Source of the DNA: Megaustenia siamemsis
Taxonomy: Eukaryota > Mollusca > Gastropoda > Stylommatophora > Ariophantidae
NCBI GenBank assembly: GCA_032433765.1
Contig: JAVIAB010000051.1
Span: 80,554,847-80,618,846, forward strand
Length of the DNA stretch: 64,000 nt
Direction: 5' to 3'
Below the pieces are notes generated by a model. It did not search any database and had not been told where the DNA came from. It worked only from the letters and a program-made list of their open reading frames with translations. Below are positions 55,200 to 64,000 of this stretch, piece after piece. Both the position numbers and the translations under genes were made by a program. The first letter of the stretch is position 1. Every line of letters begins with the position of its first letter.

Positions 55200-55495
55200 A
55201 GTTAAGTGATCTGTGCACACCATGAGCTGTGTGTCTTATCCGTTTTGATCATGTTTCGATATTCCAATTGTTTACGATGAATGATGATATCGTATGACAG
55301 GGAACAGTTGGATGTGTTCACTTTCTGTGCGGTTTCGCCTTGTCTTTTGGCGTGTGCTGAGACTGCTACGATGGGGACTACAGTTACCTTTCTTTGTTTA
55401 GGAGATGGGATATTCGGATGATTCCACTGGCACGGGCGGTTGAGCAATTATGGATTTTAATTCGTTTGCAGTGATACCGGTACCTTCCATAACCA
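55200..55495 (-). repeat. Dispersed repeat H, copy 3
   Basis: Minus-strand peptides TANELKSIIAQPPVPVESSE and VVPIVAVSAHAKRQGETAQK, the same order as copy 2. Frames shift between them. Confidence 0.6.
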
Positions 55496-55802
55496 AATAA
55501 ATAACCAAATCTACTACTTTAACCACATTTGTCCTTTTAAGCCGACTTAACTATATTCTGTCTGCTTACTTGTGCACAATATTTCATTTGTCTTATTCTA
55601 AATGTTTAGTTGTTCTTTTAGTTAGCTTTTCTTAAATTAACGTGTTTATCGTCTTCTCCGACCTCTTACGGCCACTTGTGTATTTTATAACTTCACTGGC
55701 GGTCCCGCCATATATTTAATATTGTATTTTTGATATTTGTTCTCATCTCGTTGTATAACTTACTGTCAGTGTTGCCATCTTCAGCACACATTTATAGTGA
55801 CT
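55496..55802. other. Unassigned stretch
   Basis: Nothing recognised. Confidence 0.45.
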
Positions 55803-56252
55803 ACTTCCCTGGGTATATAGAGCCAATTCTGACCTAAGGAAGCGAATCATGGACAGTAAAGAAACAAATGAAAAGACGATTAGAAGCCACTGAGATGGGA
55901 TTTATCAGAATAATGTTGAAAGTTCCCTGGACAGCTAAAAAGACCTATAAGGACATTCTCAAAGAGGCCAACACAAAAAGGGAGCTCCTAAAAAAACATC
56001 AGAAAGAAAAAATCAACATTTATTCGGGCACATCTCGAGGTAGAGAAAAGCTGGAATACTTGATTACAACTGGCAAAATACAGGGAAAGAGAGATTGCAG
56101 ACGACAAAGAGAGAAAATACTGGATATCTTGGTGTCATGGCATGGAAAACATTTAACAACAGAACTGATACGATGTACGATAGATAGAAGATTGTGGAAG
56201 GAGATGATTGCCTACGCTAGCCGGTATGGTAGATGATGATGATGACTTCCCT
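55803..56252 (+). mobile_element. LINE-A copy, 5'-truncated, with 8-bp TSD
   Basis: The plus-strand frame carries MKRRLEATEMGFIRIMLKVP, WTAKKTYKDILKEANTKREL, LEYLITTGKIQGKRDC and REKILDILVSWHGKHLTTEL, ending SRYGR then stop and a GATGATGATGA tail. ACTTCCCT at 55803-55810 and 56245-56252 is the TSD. A compensated indel replaces the FFGHIMRR block. Confidence 0.9.
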
Positions 56253-56534
56253 AGATGTTCTTCTCCGTTGACTTTTCTAGCGAAGTGACCCCATTTCTCT
56301 ATGATATCATGGTGGATGAGGGTGTCGGCTCAGGTCCTCTTCTGTTCCTTAACCAAATGCCTGGAGAGCATTTATTCTTTCTAACTGGGTAGAATGGAGG
56401 TTGGATTTCGTACTCTGGTGTTCCGCATGAAAGTGATTTTGCAGTCCCTTTCACATAATAGTTGAGACTAATGAGAGGATACTGAAGAGCCATCTTTACC
56501 ACAAACTTGAAAATTTTGTACTTTTCTGTTTTCG
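56253..56534. other. Unassigned spacer
   Basis: Nothing recognised. Confidence 0.4.
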
Positions 56535-57050
56535 TCTTCTTCTTCTCCTGTCTTCTTCTTCCTCTTTTCAGCTTCCTGTGGAGCATAGGTCTTCAACAAA
56601 CACTTTCCAAGCCTTTCTATTTCTTTCCATTCTTTTAAGATCATTCCATGTCTTCCCCATTCTCTTCATCTCTGCTTCCACCTGTCTTCTCCAAGAATAT
56701 TTTTGTCTTCCTCTTTGTCTTCTTCCAGGGGAATTCCAAAGAGACCTTGTCTTGCAATACTCTCAGTTTGCTTCCGCAATGTGTTCTATCCAGCGCCATC
56801 GTCTACGTCATATGTCTTTGCCCACTGAAGTTTGACTGGTACTTTGCGATAATTGTTCATTAGTATTTTGTCCTGCCATTTCCATCCTTCTATTCTGAGC
56901 AATCACTCATTAATGATGGTTTATTTTATTGATTCGCCGTTTCCCAGCCATATTCAACGACTAATTTAACATTAAAGTTTAACATTTCTAGTTTTGTATT
57001 CAACCTAATTTCTTTGAATTTCCCTGTTTTCTAGTGCAATGAAGGTTCCT
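56535..57050 (-). pseudogene. LINE-L 3' fragment
   Basis: Closely parallels 36700-37200: GGAGCATAGGTCTTCAACAA, ATTCCATGTCTTCCCCAT and CCTGTCTTCTCCAAGAAT. The (CTT)n stretch at the left is the (GAA)n tail. More decayed towards 57000. Confidence 0.88.
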
Positions 57051-57309
57051 CTTTTTTTTTTAAACTGGAAATTAGGACTAATCTAATTGCATGTACGCAG
57101 ATAATCCGATATTGCTGAACCTCATCCTTCAGAAATGTAAATCCTTTCAAACTTTGATAACTAAGGGCTGACGATCGCTAATAATAAATAAATTGTGAAC
57201 GAAAACTTCCGAGGCGACAGACCGACTACTTTGAGGGGACAGGTATATTGACAACGCTTAGAAAAATAACAACAGAAAGTTAAAAAAAACATAAGACAGC
57301 CCGAAGATA
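57051..57309. other. Unassigned spacer
   Basis: Nothing recognised. Confidence 0.4.
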
Positions 57310-57610
57310 CCTAAATTGGTTAGCTGGCAGTGTGCTAAAATACAGGTCTTACGTGACAAGGCGCAGTGCCTAAGAGGTCATAGTGGAAACTATTTTGGGC
57401 TGTATATTATTCTTTGTGTTTTCTGTCTGTTGGCTTTTCTTTCGGAATTTTTTACGATTTATAAATATACCTGTTCTCCATTCCCCTCTCCCCCCCCCTT
57501 TCTCCTCTTTCTCCCCCCCCCCCAACTTAAAAAAAAAGCTGCATCTCGTAAGGAATTTAAATTCCGAAACAAGCTACCAGATGAAAAAAATAATAGTTAC
57601 TTGACTTATT
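57310..57610 (+). mobile_element. SINE5 relative, degraded
   Basis: TTGGTTAGCTGGCAGTGTGC and GTGACAAGGCGCAGTGCC resemble 16213-16272. The B box has decayed. Confidence 0.45.
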
Positions 57611-57632
57611 ACTTCTGTGTCTCCCTTTTTCC

Positions 57633-58020
57633 TTTTAGTTAGGTAAGGTAAAGGTAAAGTACGAGACTTGAACCGGCGTATTAGCACGCGAGTTTCCACC
57701 AATATGTGCTCGGCCGCCTATCCAGAAATGTTCGGAGATATCTGGATAGTGTCGCTTCAAGCATCGAAACTCACGTTGCGAGGCGACATTCCTCACCTTC
57801 CCAGGGTAATACCCTGGTACCCATTTCTGCAAACGGCTGGGTCGACCGTGGGGGTATTTTTTGTTTCCAACCACGAGTACAACTCCCACTGCTCCCAGCA
57901 GGAATCGAACACGGGTTGTCAGAACGTCGGTAGTCCAGTCGGGTGGTTTTCCCAACTAGGCTACCGAGGCCGGGTGGTTTTCCCAACTAGGCTACCGAGG
58001 CCCCCTTCATTTTAGTTAGG
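57633..58020 (-). mobile_element. SINE2 copy with 11-bp TSD and duplicated head
   Basis: Full length on the minus strand, B box intact. TTTTAGTTAGG at 57633-57643 and 58010-58020 is the TSD. The first 31 bases of the element (CGGGTGGTTTTCCCAACTAG plus GCTACCGAGGC on the plus strand) are present twice, at about 57939-57969 and 57970-58001. Confidence 0.93.
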
Positions 58021-58257
58021 ATGGAAAAAATGGGTGTTGGAATCAACGCTTTCAGTGTATCTCTTGAATGGTGCTCATCGTGTTATCTGCTATTTAATCC
58101 ATATCCTTCTACGTCTTCTTTTAATCCTTTTTTTCGTTGTTTCTGAGTGTTAATATAATAATATTAGTAAACATTGTTAATATAATAATAAACATTATTC
58201 AAATAAAGTTTAATTTGTTCTTAATTTTTGCCTAATTTTTGAAATCTGACTTTATTA
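58021..58257. other. Unassigned spacer
   Basis: Nothing recognised. Confidence 0.4.
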
Positions 58258-58726
58258 ATTTTTTATTCATCATCATCATGTGCCATACCGGTTGGCGTAG
58301 GCGATCATATCCCTCCACAATCTTCTATCCACAGTGCATCGTATCAGCTCTGTTGTTGACTGTTTGCCATGCCATGACACCAAGCTATCCAGTATTTTCT
58401 CTCTTTGTCGTTCGCGATCTCTCTTTCCTTTTATTTTGCCAGTTGTAACCAAGTATTCCAACTTTCCTCTTCTCATGATGTGCCCGAAAAATGTTGATTG
58501 CGTCTTTCTGATGTTTTTAAGAGCTCCATTTTTGTGTTGGCCACTTTGAGAACTTCCTCATTCGTCTCTTTAGCTGTCCAGGGAATTTTCAACATTCTTT
58601 TGAAAAATCCCATCTCTGTGGCCTCTAATCGTCTTTTCATTTGTTTGTCTACCGTCCATGATTCGCTTCCATAGGTCAGAATTGGTTCTATATAGCACCG
58701 ATAAACTCTCTTTCTCATTTTTTATT
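58258..58726 (-). mobile_element. LINE-A copy, 5'-truncated, with 10-bp TSD
   Basis: Two minus-strand frames: MRKRVYRCYIEPILTYGSES...MGFFKRMLKIPWTAKETNEE, then after a 1-base deletion near 58500 MRRGKLEYLVTTGKIKGKRD...WHGKQSTTELIRCTVD, ending NRYGT. ATTTTTTATT at 58258-58267 and 58717-58726 is a low-complexity TSD. Confidence 0.9.
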
Positions 58727-59655
58727 ACTTTCTATTATTTAGTGATACAGCGAATAGAGCATATTTTTTTAAAAAACCAGACAGAAGAGAATTTATCTTT
58801 ATTTTAAAGTAACATGTTGCTAATATAATACCTAGGTAAAGTGCTGATAAAGCATGCAGTTAGCGTGCCGCAGTTTCGAAGGAGCAACGTTTATTTTCGT
58901 AATTTGACGACGATTGTGTTGTGCGCCGTGTGATGTTTCTGCTGGGATGTAACAGATGGTGAATTGTTAACAGATGAGTCTGTTTAAAAAATGTAGTTAC
59001 TGCTGATTTATGTTCATACATTTTCATTATCGAGTGAAGGTTTTGTGACAAGGATAATGTAGAACTTAAAAAGAGGTTAATTGTGTCTAATATAACACCC
59101 GTAGTTAAGGTGTTTCCTATTATTCACAATTTCACAGCCATTAAAAAATAAAAATGCTTCACATTTTAAGTTAATGATTTTGTAAATAGTGGAAAAACAT
59201 TCGTAAAAGTCAAATTGATGTGCAAGTATTACATTTTGCAACAACAGTTTCTGGTTAGATATCAACGTTTTCAACGGTTGATGTTTAAGTGAAGTGGTAA
59301 AACTAGTGACTTATTTAACAATAACTTCATGAAATCGGTTTTTAAGTTTTTATTGTGACGGTGATCTGATTTATGGATTGTGCTGGAACTGTCTGAGCCT
59401 CTGAAGGTTTATTTCCTTGGGGATTTTAGGGAGACAACTTCGATGTAATCAGAAGGAACAAAACCTGAAACTGACCAGTAAGTACAATTCTTGTGTTGTA
59501 CTTTTTGCTGTTTTTAACCGGCTTCGCATATTAGCTAGTAAAGATTTACACATATAACAACACAGTTTGTCATGTCCTGTGTTTATCTTAACATTATTTT
59601 GTCATTTATTGTGTTTATCTGAGCTTATCTCATTTAAATCATTGGCCAGTTATCA
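58727..59655. other. Unassigned 0.9-kb stretch
   Basis: AT-rich; no gene, TIR or array recognised. Confidence 0.5.
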
Positions 59656-60145
59656 CCACTATTGTCCAACAAGGAAATAACTCTGGAGGCAAAACGAGCA
59701 CTATACAATACAATCTTCATCCCAACGTTGTGCTACCAATGCCAGACCTGGACCCTAGATGCAAGAACAATTAGAAAAATAACCTCTACAGAGATGAAAT
59801 GTGTTAGACGAATGACAGGAAACAGTCTGAGAGATAAGATAAGAAATGAAGAACTGAGAAAAAAGCTAGGAATAGCCCCCGCCTTAGAATATATACGGAA
59901 ACAACAGATAAAATGGTTTGGCCACGTGACAATGTTGAAAGATCAAAACATAACACAACGAGCCTTCAGAAAACGTTGTGAGAACACTAGACCCAAGGGT
60001 CGGCCATGAAAAAGATGGATCGATGGAATATTAGAATCACTAGGAAACATAACAGCAGCAGAGGCGAACAGAAGAGCAAAAGACCGCAAATTATATCTCC
60101 CCTCGACGCTGAAAGGCAGATGAGGAAGGAAAGAAGAAGATCTGA
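59656..60145 (+). pseudogene. LINE-D RT C-terminal fragment, copy 2
   Basis: The plus strand reads NKEITLEAKRALYNTIFIPT, CYQCQTWTLDARTIRKITST, EMKCVRRMTGNSLRDKIRNE and IKWFGHVTMLKDQNI. After a stop it reads KRWIDGILESLGNITAAEAN and DRKLYLPSTLKGR. One stop interrupts RPRKRW-type sequence at about 60009. It ends in GAAAGAAGAAGA. A separate LINE family from A to C, with a 25025-25235 relative. Confidence 0.88.
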
Positions 60146-60446
60146 GCTTTTAACGTCGTAATTTATTTACAAGTTTAGTGTCGTAAATTATTTCGGTTCA
60201 GGGTAACGTCCACATGAACTTTTATTCGGTCGTTCTCTAATCTGTACTGATTAGATGACCCATAGGTTAGAGTTAGGAAAACCCTGAACCTAACCCTAAA
60301 TTTAAATCTTTTGTTGAAAAAAAAAACAAAATAAAATTCGCAAAAATTAGAAGCTGGTTAATACATTCAAATACGTGCAGGCAATCAGGGGAGGGCACTC
60401 ATTTAGCAAGGAAAAAAATAGTTAAAAACTCGAAAGTTACTCATTT
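60146..60446. other. Unassigned spacer
   Basis: It includes CCTGAACCTAACCCTAAATT near 60284-60303, telomere-like only by chance. No gene. Confidence 0.45.
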
Positions 60447-61066
60447 AAAATGCTTATGTAAGCACAATGTTGTTATTTATTATGTTTATGTAAGCACAAT
60501 GTTGTTATTTATTATGTTTATGTAAGCGCAATGTTGTTATTCATTATGTTTGTGTAAGTACAATGTTGTTATTTATTATGTTTGTGTAAGCACAATGTTG
60601 TTATTTATTATGTTTATGTAAGCGCAATGTTGTTATTTATTATGTTTATGTAAGTACAATGTTGTTATTTATTATGTTTATGTAAGCACAATGTTGTTAT
60701 TTATTATGTTTATATAAGCGCAATGTTGTTATTCATTATGTTTGTGTAAGCACAATGTTGTTATTTATTATGTTTATGTAAGCGCAATGTTGTTATTTAT
60801 TATGTTTATGTAAGCACAATGTTGTTATTTATTATGTTTATATAAGCACAATGTTCTTATTTATTATGTTTATGTAAGCACAATGTTCTTATTTATTATG
60901 TTTATATAAGCACAATGTTCTTATTTATTATGTTTATGTAAGCACAATGTTGTTATTTATTATGTTTATGTAAGTACAATGTTGTTATTTATTATGTTTA
61001 TGTAAGCGCAATGTTGTTATTCATTATGTTTGTGTAAGTACAATGTTGTTATTTATTATGTTTGTG
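60447..61066. repeat. 32-bp minisatellite, left part (about 19 copies)
   Basis: The unit is GTAAGCACAATGTTGTTATT plus TATTATGTTTAT, with GCGCAATG, GTACAATG and TTCTTATT variants in patterned order. It is interrupted by the solo LTR and resumes at 62361. Confidence 0.97.
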
Positions 61067-62364
61067 TGTAGCGGGGAGAACTTTATGAGCGAGAGATGTT
61101 TGATTGTTTGATTGAGCGATTCTTTGCGGATCTTTGAACAGATCGTCCGCTGGTTGTTGTTTATTCGATCAGCTGTTGTCTGTGGCGTCTACTCATCAGC
61201 TGTTAGCTTGAGATCATGTTAGTGTGACCTCTCTGGAATGCTATGGCTGTGTTCCTGCCCCCCGCGTTAGGCTCGTGTTTGTAATCAGGTCACATACACC
61301 TCCCCGGACTATTTGATTCTTATTAGTTTGACCCTTGCTCGGTCTGGTAGTACTTCTGGTCCATTAAGATGACCGTTGCGTTGTGTTCCGTCTGGTAGTA
61401 CTTCTGGTCCATTAAGATGACCGTTGCGTTGTGTTCCGCGACAACTTTACTGGTGGACTGGTTCGTGACACTTAGGCTAGATAATAAAACTGTATAACAC
61501 AGAACAACACCTTTTGATGGTAAGTTAGCTGGCTTTTATTCATGCCACTTCAGACTCTCGTTACATATGTCAGGACCACACTTGCAACACACTCTGGCAC
61601 TAAATTAAATTGAGACGCTCCCATCGAGCGCCTCCCTTACGCTAATTACTATCTATTGGTCTATTCTGTCATCTGCCTGTTGATCGTGCTAGGTCTTGAC
61701 TATTCTACTCACAACTACTCTATATCACTGCTAACTCTATTAGACTGGTGAGGCGACTCTATGGCCCAAATGGCCCCTAAGACGTGCGTGCCCCTATGAG
61801 TACCTTCTTCGCGAGCTCAATTACAACTTCTGCTCTCCACAATCTCGAATGACAATGCTCTCGAATCTGACTAATAATCCTCACCAACAATCCTGACTAA
61901 CCTCCCTATCTTATGTGTCTTCCCTTAAATTCGGCTTTTGTCAGCCAATGAAAATCTCTTTCCTCCCACGCACATCCGGACACCTACTAACAGGCATGCC
62001 CCTAATATTTTGCACATGAATTCGATTTATTTGTACACCCCCGCGTCTGTCTGTCTGTCTGGTTCCCTTGACATTGTTCTACTTTTGGACCTGGCCTCTG
62101 TTTATTTAATTCTCTCCTTTTCCACCTACGCATCTCTTTGTTCGTTCACTTCTTAAAGATGGCCTTGATACTCCGCACGTGTTTCTCCTGACCCATCCTC
62201 TCTATTGTGTCTTCTTCTTTATGTGTTTTTCCTTGACCTATCTTTACCCATTTTGTCTCGCCTATTCGCCCCCTCATTTCTAGATCGTTGTTTCTGACCT
62301 GTCCCCTATTTTCTCCTTTCTCCTTCACTCTCTCTATCCTTTTCTTCCTCCTCTTCTACATGTG
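61063..62364. mobile_element. Solo LTR, 1294 bp, inside the 32-bp array
   Basis: The sequence 61067-62360 begins TGTAGCGGGGAGAACTTTAT and ends CTTCTACA, giving the TG...CA and TGTAG/CTACA termini of LTR retrotransposons. TGTG at 61063-61066 and 62361-62364 is a 4-bp duplication. The array unit TTTGTGTAAGCA is rebuilt exactly on removal. It contains AATAAA (about 61482) and a 47-bp tandem duplication near 61340-61436. There is no gag or pol, so the internal part was lost by LTR-LTR recombination. Orientation is not certain. Confidence 0.88.
61340..61436. repeat. 47-bp tandem duplication within the solo LTR
   Basis: TCTGGTAGTACTTCTGGTCC plus ATTAAGATGACCGTTGCGTT plus GTGTTCC appears twice in direct succession. 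Confidence 0.95.
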
Positions 62365-62636
62365 TAAGCACAATGTTGTTATTTATTATGTTTATGTAAG
62401 CGCAATGTTGTTATTCATTATGTTTATGTAAGCACAATGTTGTTATTTATTATGTTTATGTAAGCACAATGTTGTTATTTATTATGTTTATGTAAGCACA
62501 ATGTTGTTATTTATTATGTTTATGTAAGCACAGTGTTGTTATTTATTATGTTTATGTAAGCACAATGTTGTTATTTATTATGTTTATGTAAGCACAATGT
62601 TGTTATTTATTATGTTTATGTAAGCACAATGTTGGG
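62361..62636. repeat. 32-bp minisatellite, right part (about 8.5 copies)
   Basis: Same unit as 60447-61066, more homogeneous (mostly AAGCACAATG). Confidence 0.97.
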
Positions 62637-62826
62637 TTCACGTGTGGAGAGAGCTTAAGCACTATCCTACCTGTTGCCTAGGGGTAGGCGGCTTGACCTA
62701 CTTCTAAACGTGTCCACTAGTGGAACAGTGGCCGGCCTCTAGGTATAGAGGCGTGCTGAGAATATAGAATAACCAGCCGCGTTCCGCAAAACGAAGATAA
62801 GTAGCGATACAGAGGGTGGGGTGAAT
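62637..62826. other. Spacer with small inverted repeats
   Basis: CCTCTAGGTATAGAGG (62735-62750) and CTACCTGTTGCCTAGGGGTAGG can form short hairpins. Otherwise nothing. Confidence 0.45.
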
Positions 62827-62828
62827 TA

Positions 62829-64000
62829 TAGCTTGTTTCATAAGTCGTGCCCAACTTTAAAAATCAATATCTTTTAAACCGCTTTTTGTAATTTTTTCAA
62901 AATTTGCATGTATAGTTATAATGATTAGAACCCAACAGGGAATTAATTTCATTAAAACAAACATTTGGTTATTATTATTGCTTATTTGATTTATATAAAT
63001 TTATAACGACCCATTGATGTAGTCAAAACTTAGTGTTTACAGTATTTAAGTTAAAAATAGCGATTACAAATCCAAACACGGTCCAATTTACGATTTTTCA
63101 CGCTTTCCACGTGAGTTATCTGACAAAATTAGACACTTGTAGTAAACACGAGACATTGTGTGTTCCATATCCGTTAATTCAGCGGCGTAACGTGGAACAA
63201 TAACATTTATCATGAGTCTTAAAATGAAATTCTGCAGTTTACAAAACATCGCAATAAAAATGTATGCCTATTTTTGCAAAGAGGCTAAACGAGAAAGATT
63301 ATTTCATTCTTTAGAAAACCCTGAGAATAGGACAAGACACATTTTGGATTTATCTAAACGGTCATTTAATCGCTGGATTCAAGCACGTGACCGTCAATGT
63401 TCCAAATATACAAAATCACAAGGAAGAGCAAAAAATGTTGGATAATTTCGACAGTGAACTTATTAGAAGTGAAATTCGCAAAATGTTGGGTATGAATGAA
63501 ACTGTTACAATAAGAAAATTAAAAGTATCGCTGAAAAGAACAACAGTATTGAAATATCAAAGTCTACATTATGGAGGAATGTGAGAGCTGCAGGCTTTAC
63601 ATTCAGAAAGTATTCCAATGGACGAAACATCATCTGTGAGAAGCCACATATAGTAGTCATGAGAAGCAAGTACTTACGTGAAGTAAAAGAGGTGCGCAAG
63701 CAAGGTTATGATATTGCGTACTTGGATGGAACATGGATCAATGCTCACCACACTAACCAAAGGGAATGGCAGTCATCAGATGGAAAGATTAAGAGATTAA
63801 TACCTAGCAGCAAAGGACAGCGCTTGATAATTGCTCATGCAGGTAGTCGACAACATGGACTAATACAGAATGCAGAGCTCATTTTTCTTTCAAAATCCAT
63901 AGACAATCGGGATTATCACTCTGAGATGAATGGTCATATATTTAGACATTGGATTGAAAATTCTGTTCTCCCAGCACTAGATCGACCATCTTGCCTAATA
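62829..64000 (+). mobile_element. Sailor-like DNA transposon, copy 2 (cut by window end)
   Basis: It starts TAGCTTGTTTCATAAGTCGT after TA (62827-62828), with CCGCTTTTT at positions 51-59. It is collinear with 7864-9040. The right end lies beyond the window. Confidence 0.92.
63212..64000 (+). pseudogene. DDE transposase, copy 2: two compensating frameshifts, partial
   Basis: MSLKMKFCSLQ...SKRSFNRWIQ opens the frame. A 1-base insertion near 63433 (A-run) shifts it, and a 1-base loss near 63535 restores it. About 34 codons are scrambled in between. From about 63535 to the window end the frame is open through STLWRNVRAAGF, YLDGTW (catalytic D1 kept, following E changed to G), EWQSSDGKIK and HAGSRQHGLIQ. 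It lacks the tandem stops of copy 1. D2 and E lie outside the window, so activity cannot be judged. Confidence 0.88.

Noticed and set aside
60284..60303. Telomere-like CCTAACCCTAAA
   Set aside because: Only one to two units in irregular context; no array.

Overview
The window looks like a gene-poor, repeat-saturated stretch of an animal nuclear genome, most likely a lophotrochozoan and plausibly a gastropod mollusc. That placement is an inference from the mix of tRNA-derived SINEs, many 5'-truncated non-LTR retrotransposons, Tc1/mariner-type DNA transposons and very abundant minisatellites. I see no convincing host protein gene, rRNA gene, functional tRNA gene, CRISPR array or bacterial operon. 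Nearly every long open frame lies either in a decayed retroelement or in a tandem array whose period is divisible by three.

Layout. 1-6.6 kb: LINE fragments (families called A, E, B and M here), an AT-rich tandem tract split by LINE-B, a 31-bp minisatellite and a SINE1 with a perfect target-site duplication (TSD). 7.1-10 kb: a 48-bp minisatellite, then a 2.1-kb Tc1/mariner-type element with terminal inverted repeats (TIRs) and TA duplications. 11-18 kb: LINE-C, SINE2, LINE-B and other tRNA-headed repeats, a 44-bp array grown from a LINE-G 3' end, a 69-bp-arm hairpin, LINE-A, SINE1 and a 30-bp array. 18.5-19.5 kb: a 995-bp internally deleted relative of the DNA transposon, still with ~100-bp TIRs. 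20-35 kb: pyrimidine-rich DNA, arrays with 51, 32, 15, 62 and 45/48-bp units, and a TTAA-flanked MITE inside the 62-bp array. 36-46 kb: LINE-A, LINE-L inside a ~237-bp direct duplication, LINE-C and LINE-B, a 54-bp array on another LINE-G end, several SINE1 copies (one with eleven 42-bp tail repeats, one fused behind a second tRNA-like head) and more arrays. 46-60 kb: LINE-C, K, A, L and D fragments, a 1.8-kb 39-bp array, SINE1, SINE2 and dispersed repeats H, J and N. 60-64 kb: a 32-bp array interrupted by a 1.3-kb solo LTR, then a second, better preserved transposon copy cut by the window end.

Common theme. Insertions into tandem arrays give clean empty-site logic: the solo LTR (TSD TGTG), the MITE (TTAA) and a LINE-B (TSD ATAAAAGTGAGT) can each be bounded from the array unit. 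Several minisatellites appear to have grown out of retroelement termini: the SINE1 tail, two LINE-G 3' ends and the repeat-P 5' end. Family letters are local labels for groups of similar copies seen here, not database names. Similarities were judged by eye; no alignment or database search was run.
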